Source: Sphingobium sp. TCM1
GTDB taxonomy: Bacteria > Pseudomonadota > Alphaproteobacteria > Sphingomonadales > Sphingomonadaceae
Direction of reading: 5' to 3'
NCBI RefSeq assembly: GCF_001650725.1
Contig: NZ_LXVX01000011.1
Location: forward strand, 275,701 to 339,700
Length of the DNA: 64,000 bases
The notes under the pieces are model-generated. The model was not told where the DNA came from. It did no database searches and worked only from the letters and a program-made list of their open reading frames with translations. Position 1 is the first letter of the stretch; the number at the start of each line of letters is the position of its first letter. The position numbers and the translations under genes were made by a program. Of this stretch, positions 53,237-62,040 are shown one piece after another.

Positions 53237-54119
53237 GACGGCCGGCCCCTGCGATTGGGCCCCAGATGGGGGCGCCCCTGGTCGCCCGCGCCGACGGAAT
53301 GACCGCGCCGTCAATGTCGACGATGCCATAATGCCGGGCCAGTTCGGCGGTGATATATTCGCCCCCCGACCGCTGCATGATGTCGGGGTCTGCGGCCAGC
53401 GCCGCGATCACCCGGCCGGGATGCTCGACCGAGCTGCCTTGCTGGCTGGTGATCGATTGCGTCATCCGTTCCCCCATCCTGGCGAGGTTGTCGCGCGCCT
53501 TCTCGGTCAGGGTCAGCCCCTGCCACAGCGTCAGCGACGCGACATTGTGCGGCGCCAGCTCGATCGCCATGTCCCGCGCCATGCGGTCGACCGCCGACTT
53601 GGCGGTGCCGAACACCACGCCATAGGTATAGGTCACGGCGGCGAAGCCCGAGATGGCAACGATCAGTCCCGACCGCTGCGGCGCCATGATGCGCGCCGCA
53701 TGCCAGGCGGCGACAAAGTTGGAGCGGACGCCGACATCCCACATTTCCAGGTTGGACAGCGGCTTTTCCCAGAAGGACTTGGGTTCGATCAGATCGTCCG
53801 ACAGCAGGAAGGCATTGTTGACCAATATGTCTAGCCGCCCCTGTTCCGCCTCGATCCGCTCGAACAGAGCCGCAACCGCCGCATCGTCGCCATGGTCGCA
53901 GACCGCCGCGATGCCGCGACCGCCGCTGGCCTGTCCCCGCTCGGTACATTGCTGGGCGGTTTCGCCGACCGTGCCCGGCAGATAATAATCACCCGGATTG
54001 ACCGTCCGGCCAGTGACATAGACGGTGGCCCCCTGCTCGGCGAGGACCAGCGCGATGCCCCGGCCGATGCCCCGGCTCGCGCCGGTGACAAGCGCGACCT
54101 TGCCCGACAGCGGGCCCAT
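53226..54119 (-). CDS. Short-chain dehydrogenase/reductase (DHRS1-like)
   Basis: This is a 297-residue SDR with TGASRGIGRGIAL at the N-terminus, YVTGRTVNPGDYYLPGT (an extended beta-2 loop), ILVNNAFL and a C-terminal extension. The catalytic Tyr region reads ISGFAAVTYTYGVVFGTAKSAVDRM: the normal YxxxK is replaced by FGTAK, as in the DHRS1-like subgroup. It sits between the two SnoaL-like genes, sharing one base with the first. A dehydrogenase step followed by NTF2-fold hydration or isomerisation is plausible. Confidence 0.8.
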   Translation of the reverse strand: MGPLSGKVALVTGASRGIGRGIALVLAEQGATVYVTGRTVNPGDYYLPGTVGETAQQCTERGQASGGRGIAAVCDHGDDAAVAALFERIEAEQGRLDILVNNAFLLSDDLIEPKSFWEKPLSNLEMWDVGVRSNFVAAWHAARIMAPQRSGLIVAISGFAAVTYTYGVVFGTAKSAVDRMARDMAIELAPHNVASLTLWQGLTLTEKARDNLARMGERMTQSITSQQGSSVEHPGRVIAALAADPDIMQRSGGEYITAELARHYGIVDIDGAVIPSARATRGAPIWGPIAGAGRHGQ

Positions 54120-54649
54120 CAGGCGTGCCCTTGGGCGAAGAAGGCGACACTGGCGTCGCGCCGGGCATCACCCGCATGGCGATCTGCCGGGAAGGGGAGG
54201 CCCATCAGCCCCTTGGACCAGTCGGCCGCCTCGCCCCAGTCGCAGCACCAGTCATACAGCATGATCCGGGTGGCGATGCGCCAGTTCCCACCACGTTCCT
54301 CCAGCAGATCCAGATAACGGCCGCCGATCACCTTGTCCCGATCGCCCGCGCCCATGTCGACGCGATGATAGGAGAGGACATGTGTTTCGGCCCTGGCCTT
54401 GCTGCCCGCCAGTTCGACATGGCTCTGGCCCAATATATGCTGGGTGTTGGCAATGGCGTCGGAACCGGGGACTACCCACGCCAGATAGTCGGCAAAATCG
54501 CCGGCCCGCACGCCGTAGTCATAGCGCGCATCCGGCCACCAGCAGGACCGGATCAGGCCGGCGTCACGCCGATCTTCGCCGCGCGCAAGCCGCGCCAGGC
54601 AATCGCCAATCCGCGCCCGCGCCAACAAGGCTGCAACGCTTCCGTCCAT
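54119..54649 (-). CDS. SnoaL-like (NTF2-fold) protein, first gene of the operon
   Basis: This is a 176-residue NTF2-fold protein: RARIGDCLARLARGEDRRDAGLIRSCWWPDA then YDYGVRAGDFADYLAWV, NTQHILGQSHVEL and YLDLLEERGGNWRIATR. It is the SnoaL_4 type and a diverged relative of the protein at 52679-53236. Proteins like this often hydrate or isomerise CoA-bound intermediates. It leads the operon; the AT-rich promoter region upstream contains the palindrome TAATATATATTA. Confidence 0.8.
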   Translation of the reverse strand: MDGSVAALLARARIGDCLARLARGEDRRDAGLIRSCWWPDARYDYGVRAGDFADYLAWVVPGSDAIANTQHILGQSHVELAGSKARAETHVLSYHRVDMGAGDRDKVIGGRYLDLLEERGGNWRIATRIMLYDWCCDWGEAADWSKGLMGLPFPADRHAGDARRDASVAFFAQGHA

Positions 54650-54780
54650 CGCTCCGGTCTCCCATTCCGCTCGGTTTCCCCGAACCGTCGGACGACGCTA
54701 TCAGCCGATGGGCCGAAGCGAACAGGGCCAACCCGCATGTTCCGGCACATACCACGGGGGCGATATGGACTAATATTCGA

Positions 54781-54792
54781 TAATATATATTA
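54781..54792. promoter_or_regulatory. AT palindrome upstream of the SnoaL/SDR/ligase operon
   Basis: TAATATATATTA is a perfect 12-bp palindrome within an AT-rich patch (about 54770-54800), 131 bp upstream of the first gene and unusual in this GC-rich sequence. It marks the likely promoter and operator region. Confidence 0.4.
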
Positions 54793-54891
54793 TGTTAAAT
54801 CCCGTCACGCCGTACAATGGCGTTCAGCTGTCCAGATCGCTGTCGGCTTTCGCTACCACGCCACTGGTTCTCCCCCGCAACCAGCCAGTCG

Positions 54892-56493
54892 TCACAGCGC
54901 GCGAAAGCGGAAATCGCGGAAGCGTGCCTCGCCGGTCCCGGCAGCATAGAGACCCGGCCGCAGCATCAGGAAACCGCCGCGGACATTATGATGATAGCCC
55001 GACACTTCCATCCCCCGGTCGAACCGGCGCCAGGTCCGCCCGCCGTCCCCGCTCAGATGATAGGAAATGATATGGTGATGGTTTATGACCTTCATGGTCA
55101 GCCGGCGACCATGGGGGTTGGCGGGCCGTCCTCTCTCCATCCCATATTGATGGGTGACGAAGCGCGTCTCGTCAAAGCCCAGGCCGCAATAGAGCTTGTC
55201 GTCGTAGAAGAGCAGCAACCCCGCCGTTCCGCCCGGCGCGATCTCGATATCGCACTGGAATTCATAGGCTGGGTCACCCGCGATCAATAGCAGCGGGGAG
55301 GAATCGACCGGTGCGGTGCCCCGTCCCTTGAGCACCAGCGCGCCCTTCTCCGCCCGCGCCCGGCTTGCTTCGTCCGGATCCGGGCGAAAGAAATTCCACT
55401 TCGCGCCCAGCTTCAGGTCGTGGAAATCGTCCGACAGCGCCATCCCATGGGGTAAGGCTTGCCCGCCGCGGGGCTTGGGCAGCGGCTGCGACAGGTCGCC
55501 GCCGGTCATGCGGAACCAGCCGTCCGCCGTCCATTCGACGGGATCGAGCAGTGTCTGCCGGCCCAGCGTCCAGAGACCATTTTCATAGCCGTGATAGAGC
55601 GCCCACCAACTCCCGTCCGGCGCCTCGACCAGGCTGGCATGACCGCGCGACCACCAGCGTTCGTCCAGCCGCTCGGTCCGCACCAGCGGATTGCCCGGAT
55701 GCTGTTCCCAAGGTCCGTGGATGGAGCGCGACCGCGCCGCGATCACCATATGTCCGGTCGGCGGCCCAGCGGTGCCGCCCACCGCCGTCAGCATGTAGAA
55801 CCAGTCACCATGCCGGTGGATCTTCGGGCCCTCGGGCGAAAATCCTTCCACATCCCACGTGTCGGGATAGCGCCAGGGATCATAGACATGCTCGACTTCG
55901 CCCACGGTCGACAGCCCGTCATCGGACAGGCGGATGCGGTCACCGCCGGACAGGAACAGCCAGCGGCTGCCATCCTCGCCCACCGCATGGCATGGATCGA
56001 TATGCGCGGGCAGTTTCAGGTCGATCGGGTCGCTCCAGGGTCCGTCGATGCTATCGGCATGAATGACGAAGATGCTGTTCGGACTCGCCTTCACCGGAAT
56101 GTATAGGAAATAGCGACCCTCATGCTTTTCCAGGCTGACAGCCCAGACCGACCCGATATTCTTTGTCAACGCGGCCTTGCGCGGTTGCCAGTTGATGAGG
56201 TCGCGGCTGTGCCAGATGGTGATGCCGGGATAGGAATCGAAGGTGGAGAAGGTCATGTAATAATCCGCGCCGTCCTTCAGGATGGCGGGATCAGGCCGGT
56301 CGCCGGAAATCAGGGGATTGAGGAAACGCCCGTCGCCAAGGTCGGCGATACGCTGATTGTCCGGTCCGCGTTTCCACTCGACCGCAAGGCGTGATGAAGG
56401 TCCGGACGACGCCATCACCGTTCTGCTATGCCCCAGCGCAAGGGCGCTGCCCGCCAAGGCTCCGGTCATCGCATCGCGGCGGCTGATGGTCAT
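54892..56493 (-). CDS. Exported glycoside hydrolase family 43 (xylosidase/arabinofuranosidase type) with C-terminal lectin-like domain
   Basis: This 533-residue enzyme has a twin-arginine-type leader (MTISRRDAMTGALAGSALAL). The five-bladed propeller carries the GH43 triad: Asp68 in DRPDPAIL (base), Asp in HIDPCHAV (pKa modulator) and Glu in DVEGFSPEGPKI (acid). From about residue 330 the GH43_C2 concanavalin-like domain follows (LSDDFHDLKLGAKWNFFRP to EARFRDFRF). It releases arabinose or xylose from side chains. ATG 56493 follows AGGAGA. It is 58 bp downstream of a TonB receptor on the same strand and likely co-transcribed. Confidence 0.9.
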   Translation of the reverse strand: MTISRRDAMTGALAGSALALGHSRTVMASSGPSSRLAVEWKRGPDNQRIADLGDGRFLNPLISGDRPDPAILKDGADYYMTFSTFDSYPGITIWHSRDLINWQPRKAALTKNIGSVWAVSLEKHEGRYFLYIPVKASPNSIFVIHADSIDGPWSDPIDLKLPAHIDPCHAVGEDGSRWLFLSGGDRIRLSDDGLSTVGEVEHVYDPWRYPDTWDVEGFSPEGPKIHRHGDWFYMLTAVGGTAGPPTGHMVIAARSRSIHGPWEQHPGNPLVRTERLDERWWSRGHASLVEAPDGSWWALYHGYENGLWTLGRQTLLDPVEWTADGWFRMTGGDLSQPLPKPRGGQALPHGMALSDDFHDLKLGAKWNFFRPDPDEASRARAEKGALVLKGRGTAPVDSSPLLLIAGDPAYEFQCDIEIAPGGTAGLLLFYDDKLYCGLGFDETRFVTHQYGMERGRPANPHGRRLTMKVINHHHIISYHLSGDGGRTWRRFDRGMEVSGYHHNVRGGFLMLRPGLYAAGTGEARFRDFRFRAL

Positions 56494-56551
56494 GATCTCT
56501 CCTGAATGGAAAATGCCGGACCGCCCGTGCAGAGGCGGCCCGGCCGAGCAG

Positions 56552-59398
56552 TTACAGCTTGAACCGTGCACCCAGCTGGATGGTGCGGCCGAAATGCAGC
56601 TGCTCATAATTGCGATTGGCGTCCTGGTCGGTGTAGCGGTCGCGATAGTCGTCGGTCAGGTTGATGCCTTCCAGCGACAATTCGATCCAGTCGGTCAGCT
56701 TGTACCGGACAGATGCGTCGACGTTGATCGTGCTGTTATAGCCTTCGAACACATTGCCGGTTCCGCTGTTCTGGTCGATATATTTGCTGCGATAGCTGGC
56801 GGAAACGCGTGCCGAGAATTTCGCATCCTCATAATAGAGCGTACCGTTGAACGCCCTCTTCGAGAGTCCGAACAGGGTCGCGTTGCGCACCGCCGCGACA
56901 TTGCCGCCACCCGGCACGATTGCCGGACCCGAGACGGTATAGTCCGCACTCGAATCCACGAAGGTCGCATTCAGGATACCGCCGAAGCGCGACAGGAAAC
57001 CGGGCAGGAAGGTGAAGGGTGCCTGGACCGCCACCTCTATGCCTTTGAGGCTCGCGCCAGTGCCGTTGACGATCGTGCTGATCGCCCAGCCTTCCGCCCG
57101 CTCGGGCTGGATCGCCGCTGGCGAACTGGGCGGGATGACAGACAGCGGCAGGCCGGTCGATGCGAATGTCCCGGTGATCGTCTGGCTGATCGGGAAGCTC
57201 TGCACATCCTTCTTGAAGGCCGCGACCGAGAATACCGACTGGGGCGCGAAATACCATTCGATCGCCAGATCATAGGCAGTCGCACGGAAAGGATCGAGGA
57301 AGGGGTTGCCGAAGCTGACGCGATAGTTGAAGCCGTCGACCGACCCGCCCGGCGTAAGGTTGCCGAGCGACGGACGGGTCATCACGTCTGCAACCGATGC
57401 GCGGATGATGATGTCGCGATGGGGGAACAGCGCAACGTTCACCGCCGGCAACCAATCCTCATAGGATCGGGATACGCCGACCAGCTGGCCATTGTTGAGG
57501 CCCGTCGAACTCTGCTCGGTCCTGACGTAGCGGATGCCGGCATTTGCCGCATATTCAAGCCCGAAAATGTCGCCCTTGGCATCGAACTGGATGTAGCCGC
57601 CCTTGGTCTTTTCCACCACGCCGCGGGTGTTGCCCGCGTCTACAGTCAGCGCCCGCTCGTAAAGATTGGTATAGTCCGTCCCTGTCGCCAGATTGGGGAT
57701 CAGCCACTGGGTGGTCGTCCCCGCCGGAGCGCCCGCGCCCTTCAGGGTAAACAACTCGGCGAGTTGCGAGGTGACCGGCAAGCCATAAACGGCAGTCGGG
57801 CCGAAGAGGCTGCTCGGCGAGCAGTTCACGGTGCCTAGCACCCGGTCGACACCACCATTACCGCACACCACCGTGTCGCGGGTGAAACCTTCGGTGTCGA
57901 ACGAGAAGCGGCGATAAACTGCGCCCGCCTTAACCGTGAAGCCGTCGGTCACGTCCCATTCGGTGCGCAGCTGCGCGGTGCGGAATTTGTTGACGGTCGA
58001 GGAGGGCCGATCACGGATCTCCGCCAGCTGGAAATTTGCGGGATCGGTGACGCTGGTGCCGAAGGTCAGCACCGGGCGACGCATGTTGCTGTAGTCGTAG
58101 CTATAGCCCTGCGCGTCGCGATCATCGAACACCAGGGTTGTCTCCACCGGGATCGACGCATCCGACTTGGAAAAGCCGCCCAGCAGGGTGAAGCGGAAGC
58201 TGTCGCTCACATCCTGGTCCCAGGTCGCGCCCAACTGGTAGAATTTGGTCTGCGACTTGCGCAGATAATGTTCGGTCCGGACCCAGGCGTCGTTCAGCGT
58301 CGCCGACACCATATTGTTGTTGCTGTCATAAACCGGGTCCACCACGTCGATCGAGCGCTCGTTGGAGCGCAGCAGGACCTCGCCCCATTTCTCCTCGCGC
58401 GTCTCGCGGAAGCGCGAGAATAGCCCGTCGATCGAAATCTTTGTCGCATCCGAAGGCGCCCACTGGATCGATCCGGTCACACCGATGCGTTCACGTTCCT
58501 GCGCGATCTCGCCGTAGCGCGGAATGCGCGGGTGGAAGGCGAGCGCCGCGTCGTTGCAGGCCGCGCTCGGCACATAGGCGCCGCCGCTGTTCTGCGTGGT
58601 GAAACAGCGGGTGCCATCGACGCTGTCGAACCGCGCCTGCGACCAGCGCACCGTGTTATTGCCCATCTGGAGCGTGTCGAGCTTGGAATAGGCACCCGAC
58701 AGCGACACGCCCCATTGTCCGTCCGGCGACTTCCAGGACAGCAGGCCCGCAAGGCGTGGCCCCCATTTCTTGCTGAGGTCATTATAGGAGCCTGTCGCCG
58801 ATCCGACGAACGTGAAACCGTCCTTACCGGCCAGAGGATTGCCAGTGTTAAGGTCCACGACAGCGCCCAGCGAGCCTTCGTCCAGCGAGGCTTCGGCGGT
58901 CTTGTGGACCACCAGCGAACTGAACAGTTCGGATGCGAAGACATTGAAATCGAATGCACGATCGCGGTTCGAGCTGGCGCCATCGGTCGAAGTTGCGACC
59001 GTTTCCAATCCATTGACACGGACGCGGGTGAATTGCGCACCCAGGCCGCGTACCGTGATGGCCCGCCCCTCGCCACCGTCGCGTTGAATCGAGATGCCGG
59101 GAATGCGCTGCAACGACTCCGCCAGATTCTGATCGGGGAATTTGGCGATATCCTCGGCCACGATCGCATCGACCGACCCGACTGTCTGGCGCTTGAGATT
59201 GATAGCCGCGCCCAGCGACTGCCGGAAACCGGTGACGACAATGTCGGCGACCTCGCCCTCCGCCGCGTCCTGTGGCTGCGGGGCAGCCGCATCCTGGGCC
59301 AGGGCGCCGCTCGAAAGGGTCATGACCATCGCGGCGAAGGATGCCCCCGCCAACCAGCGCCGCGCCGCAAATTTGTCCTGCTGAATCTGCACGTTCAT
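56552..59398 (-). CDS. TonB-dependent receptor, probably for pectin- or hemicellulose-derived oligosaccharides
   Basis: This is a 948-residue receptor starting at ATG 59398 with a signal peptide ending near SGALAQ. The plug begins DIVVTGFRQSLGAAINLKRQ and contains IAKFPDQNLAESLQRIPGI and ITVRGLGAQFTRVRVNGLE. This is the PDQN-type plug frequent in Caulobacter/sphingomonad receptors that sit beside glycoside hydrolases. The barrel ends HFGRTIQLGARFKL. The GH43 gene follows in the same direction, and a pectate lyase gene is divergent. The oligosaccharide role is inferred from these neighbours. Confidence 0.87.
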   Translation of the reverse strand: MNVQIQQDKFAARRWLAGASFAAMVMTLSSGALAQDAAAPQPQDAAEGEVADIVVTGFRQSLGAAINLKRQTVGSVDAIVAEDIAKFPDQNLAESLQRIPGISIQRDGGEGRAITVRGLGAQFTRVRVNGLETVATSTDGASSNRDRAFDFNVFASELFSSLVVHKTAEASLDEGSLGAVVDLNTGNPLAGKDGFTFVGSATGSYNDLSKKWGPRLAGLLSWKSPDGQWGVSLSGAYSKLDTLQMGNNTVRWSQARFDSVDGTRCFTTQNSGGAYVPSAACNDAALAFHPRIPRYGEIAQERERIGVTGSIQWAPSDATKISIDGLFSRFRETREEKWGEVLLRSNERSIDVVDPVYDSNNNMVSATLNDAWVRTEHYLRKSQTKFYQLGATWDQDVSDSFRFTLLGGFSKSDASIPVETTLVFDDRDAQGYSYDYSNMRRPVLTFGTSVTDPANFQLAEIRDRPSSTVNKFRTAQLRTEWDVTDGFTVKAGAVYRRFSFDTEGFTRDTVVCGNGGVDRVLGTVNCSPSSLFGPTAVYGLPVTSQLAELFTLKGAGAPAGTTTQWLIPNLATGTDYTNLYERALTVDAGNTRGVVEKTKGGYIQFDAKGDIFGLEYAANAGIRYVRTEQSSTGLNNGQLVGVSRSYEDWLPAVNVALFPHRDIIIRASVADVMTRPSLGNLTPGGSVDGFNYRVSFGNPFLDPFRATAYDLAIEWYFAPQSVFSVAAFKKDVQSFPISQTITGTFASTGLPLSVIPPSSPAAIQPERAEGWAISTIVNGTGASLKGIEVAVQAPFTFLPGFLSRFGGILNATFVDSSADYTVSGPAIVPGGGNVAAVRNATLFGLSKRAFNGTLYYEDAKFSARVSASYRSKYIDQNSGTGNVFEGYNSTINVDASVRYKLTDWIELSLEGINLTDDYRDRYTDQDANRNYEQLHFGRTIQLGARFKL

Positions 59399-60066
59399 CC
59401 ACTCCCTTCCCAAATCTCCACCCTGCGATCCGGCGCAGGCGGGTTTCCGGGCTATCCCCGGCCGGGAGGAGTGCGCCTCACTGTGGCCGCAACCTCCCCC
59501 AGCCCGCGCGCCGCCAGCTATAGCTGGTCGTCAGCACACCGCGGAAACCGGTGTCATAAATGCGCCCAACACAAAAGCCTGTCAATATGCTGCTGCATTC
59601 ATGAAACCGAACCAGATCGGAACGGCATGTAGGCATCTGAGATAAATGGAATTATTTTAAGGCAGGCTTTGCGAAGGCGGTGCTATGGCCGCCCGCTCCG
59701 CGCTTTTAACCACAATCGTGAACGCCTTGGTTGAGGCGTCTCGGTTGCACCGCCGTGTTCGTTGATCGGCATCCATGATGGGCGGTGCGGGCCGGTGACG
59801 TATCTTGCCGAAACGATGGTCGCACACAGCCGGATCCCGGCCTGTCTCATTGATCGATAATCCAATGTCGAGCGGGCGGTCTGTAATGAGAACGGGGAGT
59901 GGCGAGACCGCGCCGGGAGCAAGAGCAGGGATTGCCTGCCCTCATCATCTACCAGCGCCCAGTCATCTGGGGCGTTCAAGATCAGATGAATGGCTCAGTC
60001 AGACACCGGTGTCAGAAAAGGTTGCAACGGCCGAAGCGGGATGCCAAGATTGCGGACGAGAGGAGA
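59399..60066. promoter_or_regulatory. Long divergent promoter region, TonB receptor / pectate lyase, with a 14-bp palindrome
   Basis: These 668 bp hold no recognisable gene. CCAGCTATAGCTGG at 59514-59527 is a perfect palindrome, 116 bp upstream of the receptor start, and a good operator candidate. An AT-rich segment around 59635-59665 (ATAAATGGAATTATTTTAA) probably marks a promoter. The rest up to the lyase start appears featureless. Confidence 0.45.
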
Positions 60067-61530
60067 ATGAAACTGATGGCGCATCCCCTGTTGCCGGATA
60101 TGGCCTTGCCTGCCAATGTCGCCCGGTCCCCAAGGCTGTTCCGCCTGCCCCTGCTGACCGCGATGCTGGTCATGGCCGTCCCATCGGCTACCGCCGCTTC
60201 CGCTCGGCAGGATTCCTCCCCCATCGCCTTCCCCGGCGCTGTCGGCTGGGCGGCAACGACGCCCGGCGGACGCGGCGGGCGCATCATCCGCGTCACCAGC
60301 CTCGCCCCCGACGGGCCCGGCAGCTTCAAGGCCGCGATCGAGGCGAAGGGACCACGCATCATCGTGTTCGAGGTGGCCGGTGTCATCGACATGGGGCGCC
60401 AGACGTTGAAGATCAGCGAACCCCATGTCACCATCGCTGGCCAGACCGCGCCCTCGCCCGGCATCACGCTCATCAAGACCGGCATCGACATTGCAACCCA
60501 TGATGTCGTCGTTCGCCATATCCGCGTCCGCACCGGCGTCGATGGCCAGCCGAAACTGAGCGGCTGGGAAGCGGACTCGCTCTCGACTGTGGGCGCCCAT
60601 AATGTGATCATCGACCATTGCAGTTTCACTTGGGCGATCGACGAGAATATGTCGGCCTCCGGTCCCCGTTTCGAGGGCAGGACACCGGAGGAGTGGCGGC
60701 AGAATACCAGCCACGCCATCACCTTCTCCTATAATATCGCGGCAGAAGGGCTGGCCAACGCCAGCCACCCCAAGGGCGAGCATAGCAAGGGTACGCTGAT
60801 CCACGACAACGCCAGCGAAATTCTCATCTACCGCAATCTCTACGCGCATAATGTCGAACGCAACCCGCTGGTCAAGGGCGGCGGCCAGGTGGAACTGGTC
60901 AACAATATCCTCTATGATCCCGGCGAACGGGCGCTCCATTACAACCTGATGGCACTCGAATGGGGCGAGCATCCCTACCAGACCGGCAAGATCTCGGCCG
61001 TGGGCAATGTCATGCGCGGCGGCGTATCGACTGCCCAGGGCCTCCCGTTCCTGACGCTGGGCGGCGACGGCGACCTCGATTATCACGGCAAGGATAATAT
61101 CGCCGTGGACAGGTTCGGCCAGCCGCTCCCGATGTTCGGTCGTTATGGCGAAACCCGTGCCAGGCTCAACCAACTGCCCGCCCCGCCGGTCTGGTGGCCC
61201 GGCACACAGGTTCTGCCGGTGCGCGAAGTTGAAACCCATGTCCTTGCCCACGCCGGCGCCCGCCCCTGGGATCGCGACGCCGACGATCTGCGCGTCCTCT
61301 TCTTCGTGGCCGAGGGACGCGGCGAGATTATCGACGATGAACGGCAAGTGGGCGGCTATCCCAAGATGGCGCAGACCCGTGCGCCCTTTGTCGAGGCCGA
61401 TTGGGATCTCGACACGATGGAGCCGAAGTCGGGCCGCTATCCTGGCCAGAAGTCGGAAAAAATCGCCGAGCATCTGTCCGATCGCGACAAGATGATGCGG
61501 CAGGGAGAACAGGCAGGAGATCGGAAATGA
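60067..61530 (+). CDS. Exported pectate lyase, polysaccharide lyase family 1
   Basis: This 487-residue enzyme cleaves polygalacturonate by beta-elimination. A rather long leader ends near residue 44 (LLTAMLVMAVPSATAA). The parallel beta-helix shows FPGAVGWAATTPGGRGGRII, VTIAGQTAPSPGITLI, VVVRHIRVRTG, NVIIDHCSFTWAIDENMS and ILIYRNLYAHNVERNPLVKGG, the pattern of PL1 enzymes, with the Asp/Glu calcium ligands in the middle strands. ATG 60067 was chosen; another ATG three codons later has better spacing from AGGAGA. It overlaps the cupin gene by 4 bp, so the two are translated together. Confidence 0.88.
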   Translation: MKLMAHPLLPDMALPANVARSPRLFRLPLLTAMLVMAVPSATAASARQDSSPIAFPGAVGWAATTPGGRGGRIIRVTSLAPDGPGSFKAAIEAKGPRIIVFEVAGVIDMGRQTLKISEPHVTIAGQTAPSPGITLIKTGIDIATHDVVVRHIRVRTGVDGQPKLSGWEADSLSTVGAHNVIIDHCSFTWAIDENMSASGPRFEGRTPEEWRQNTSHAITFSYNIAAEGLANASHPKGEHSKGTLIHDNASEILIYRNLYAHNVERNPLVKGGGQVELVNNILYDPGERALHYNLMALEWGEHPYQTGKISAVGNVMRGGVSTAQGLPFLTLGGDGDLDYHGKDNIAVDRFGQPLPMFGRYGETRARLNQLPAPPVWWPGTQVLPVREVETHVLAHAGARPWDRDADDLRVLFFVAEGRGEIIDDERQVGGYPKMAQTRAPFVEADWDLDTMEPKSGRYPGQKSEKIAEHLSDRDKMMRQGEQAGDRK

Positions 61531-61925
61531 GCATGATGCCCCTCCTCATGGCTGCGGCTGCCGCGTCCGGCGCGCCGCCGATGGCCGTGATCGATGAGAA
61601 CAGCGTCCGCCGCGACGAGCAGACGCCTCACGGCCGGATCGGCATGAGCACCGCCTATCGCATCAGCGATGCCGTGCCCCAGCCGCGCCGCATGGAATTT
61701 CGCAAGCGCATCCTCCATATCGGCGCTGCGATCGGCCTCCATCCCATAGCCCATGACGAGGTCTATTATGTCCTCTCTGGCACCGGGGACGTCACCTCCG
61801 ACGGGGAAACCCGGGCGCTGAAGCCGGGCATGGCCGCATATCTCTATGACGGTGCGGTGGTCGGGATCAGGCAGACCGGGCAGGAACCGCTGGCGCTGAT
61901 CATCGCCTATCCGGTGAAGGAGTAG
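61527..61925 (+). CDS. Small cupin-domain protein coupled to the pectate lyase
   Basis: This 132-residue single-domain cupin begins at ATG 61527, which overlaps the lyase stop as ATGA. The first motif is GLHPIAHDEVYYVLSGTG (His, His, Glu, Gly). The second motif, PGMAAYLYDGAVVGIRQTG, lacks the usual His. The N-terminus (MSMMPLLMAAAAASGAPPM) may be a short signal peptide. In pectin loci a small cupin, KdgF, opens unsaturated galacturonate; this protein has the right size and place but not all metal ligands, so the KdgF role is only possible. Confidence 0.72.
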   Translation: MSMMPLLMAAAAASGAPPMAVIDENSVRRDEQTPHGRIGMSTAYRISDAVPQPRRMEFRKRILHIGAAIGLHPIAHDEVYYVLSGTGDVTSDGETRALKPGMAAYLYDGAVVGIRQTGQEPLALIIAYPVKE

Positions 61926-62040
61926 GCCACGCCACGACTTGTCCACCGGTTCGTTTGCGGCAGAGCGTGGGCGGCGCTTTTATCTTGCTCGCCATCCCCG
62001 CAGATGCGGGACTTGTGCGAAAGGAAGGCACTGTCGCCTG

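Noticed and set aside
61926..62040. Intrinsic terminator after the cupin gene
   Set aside because: CCACGC (61927-61932) and GCGTGG (61965-61970) pair, but the loop is 32 bases and the T-run lies several bases after the stem; too weak to call.
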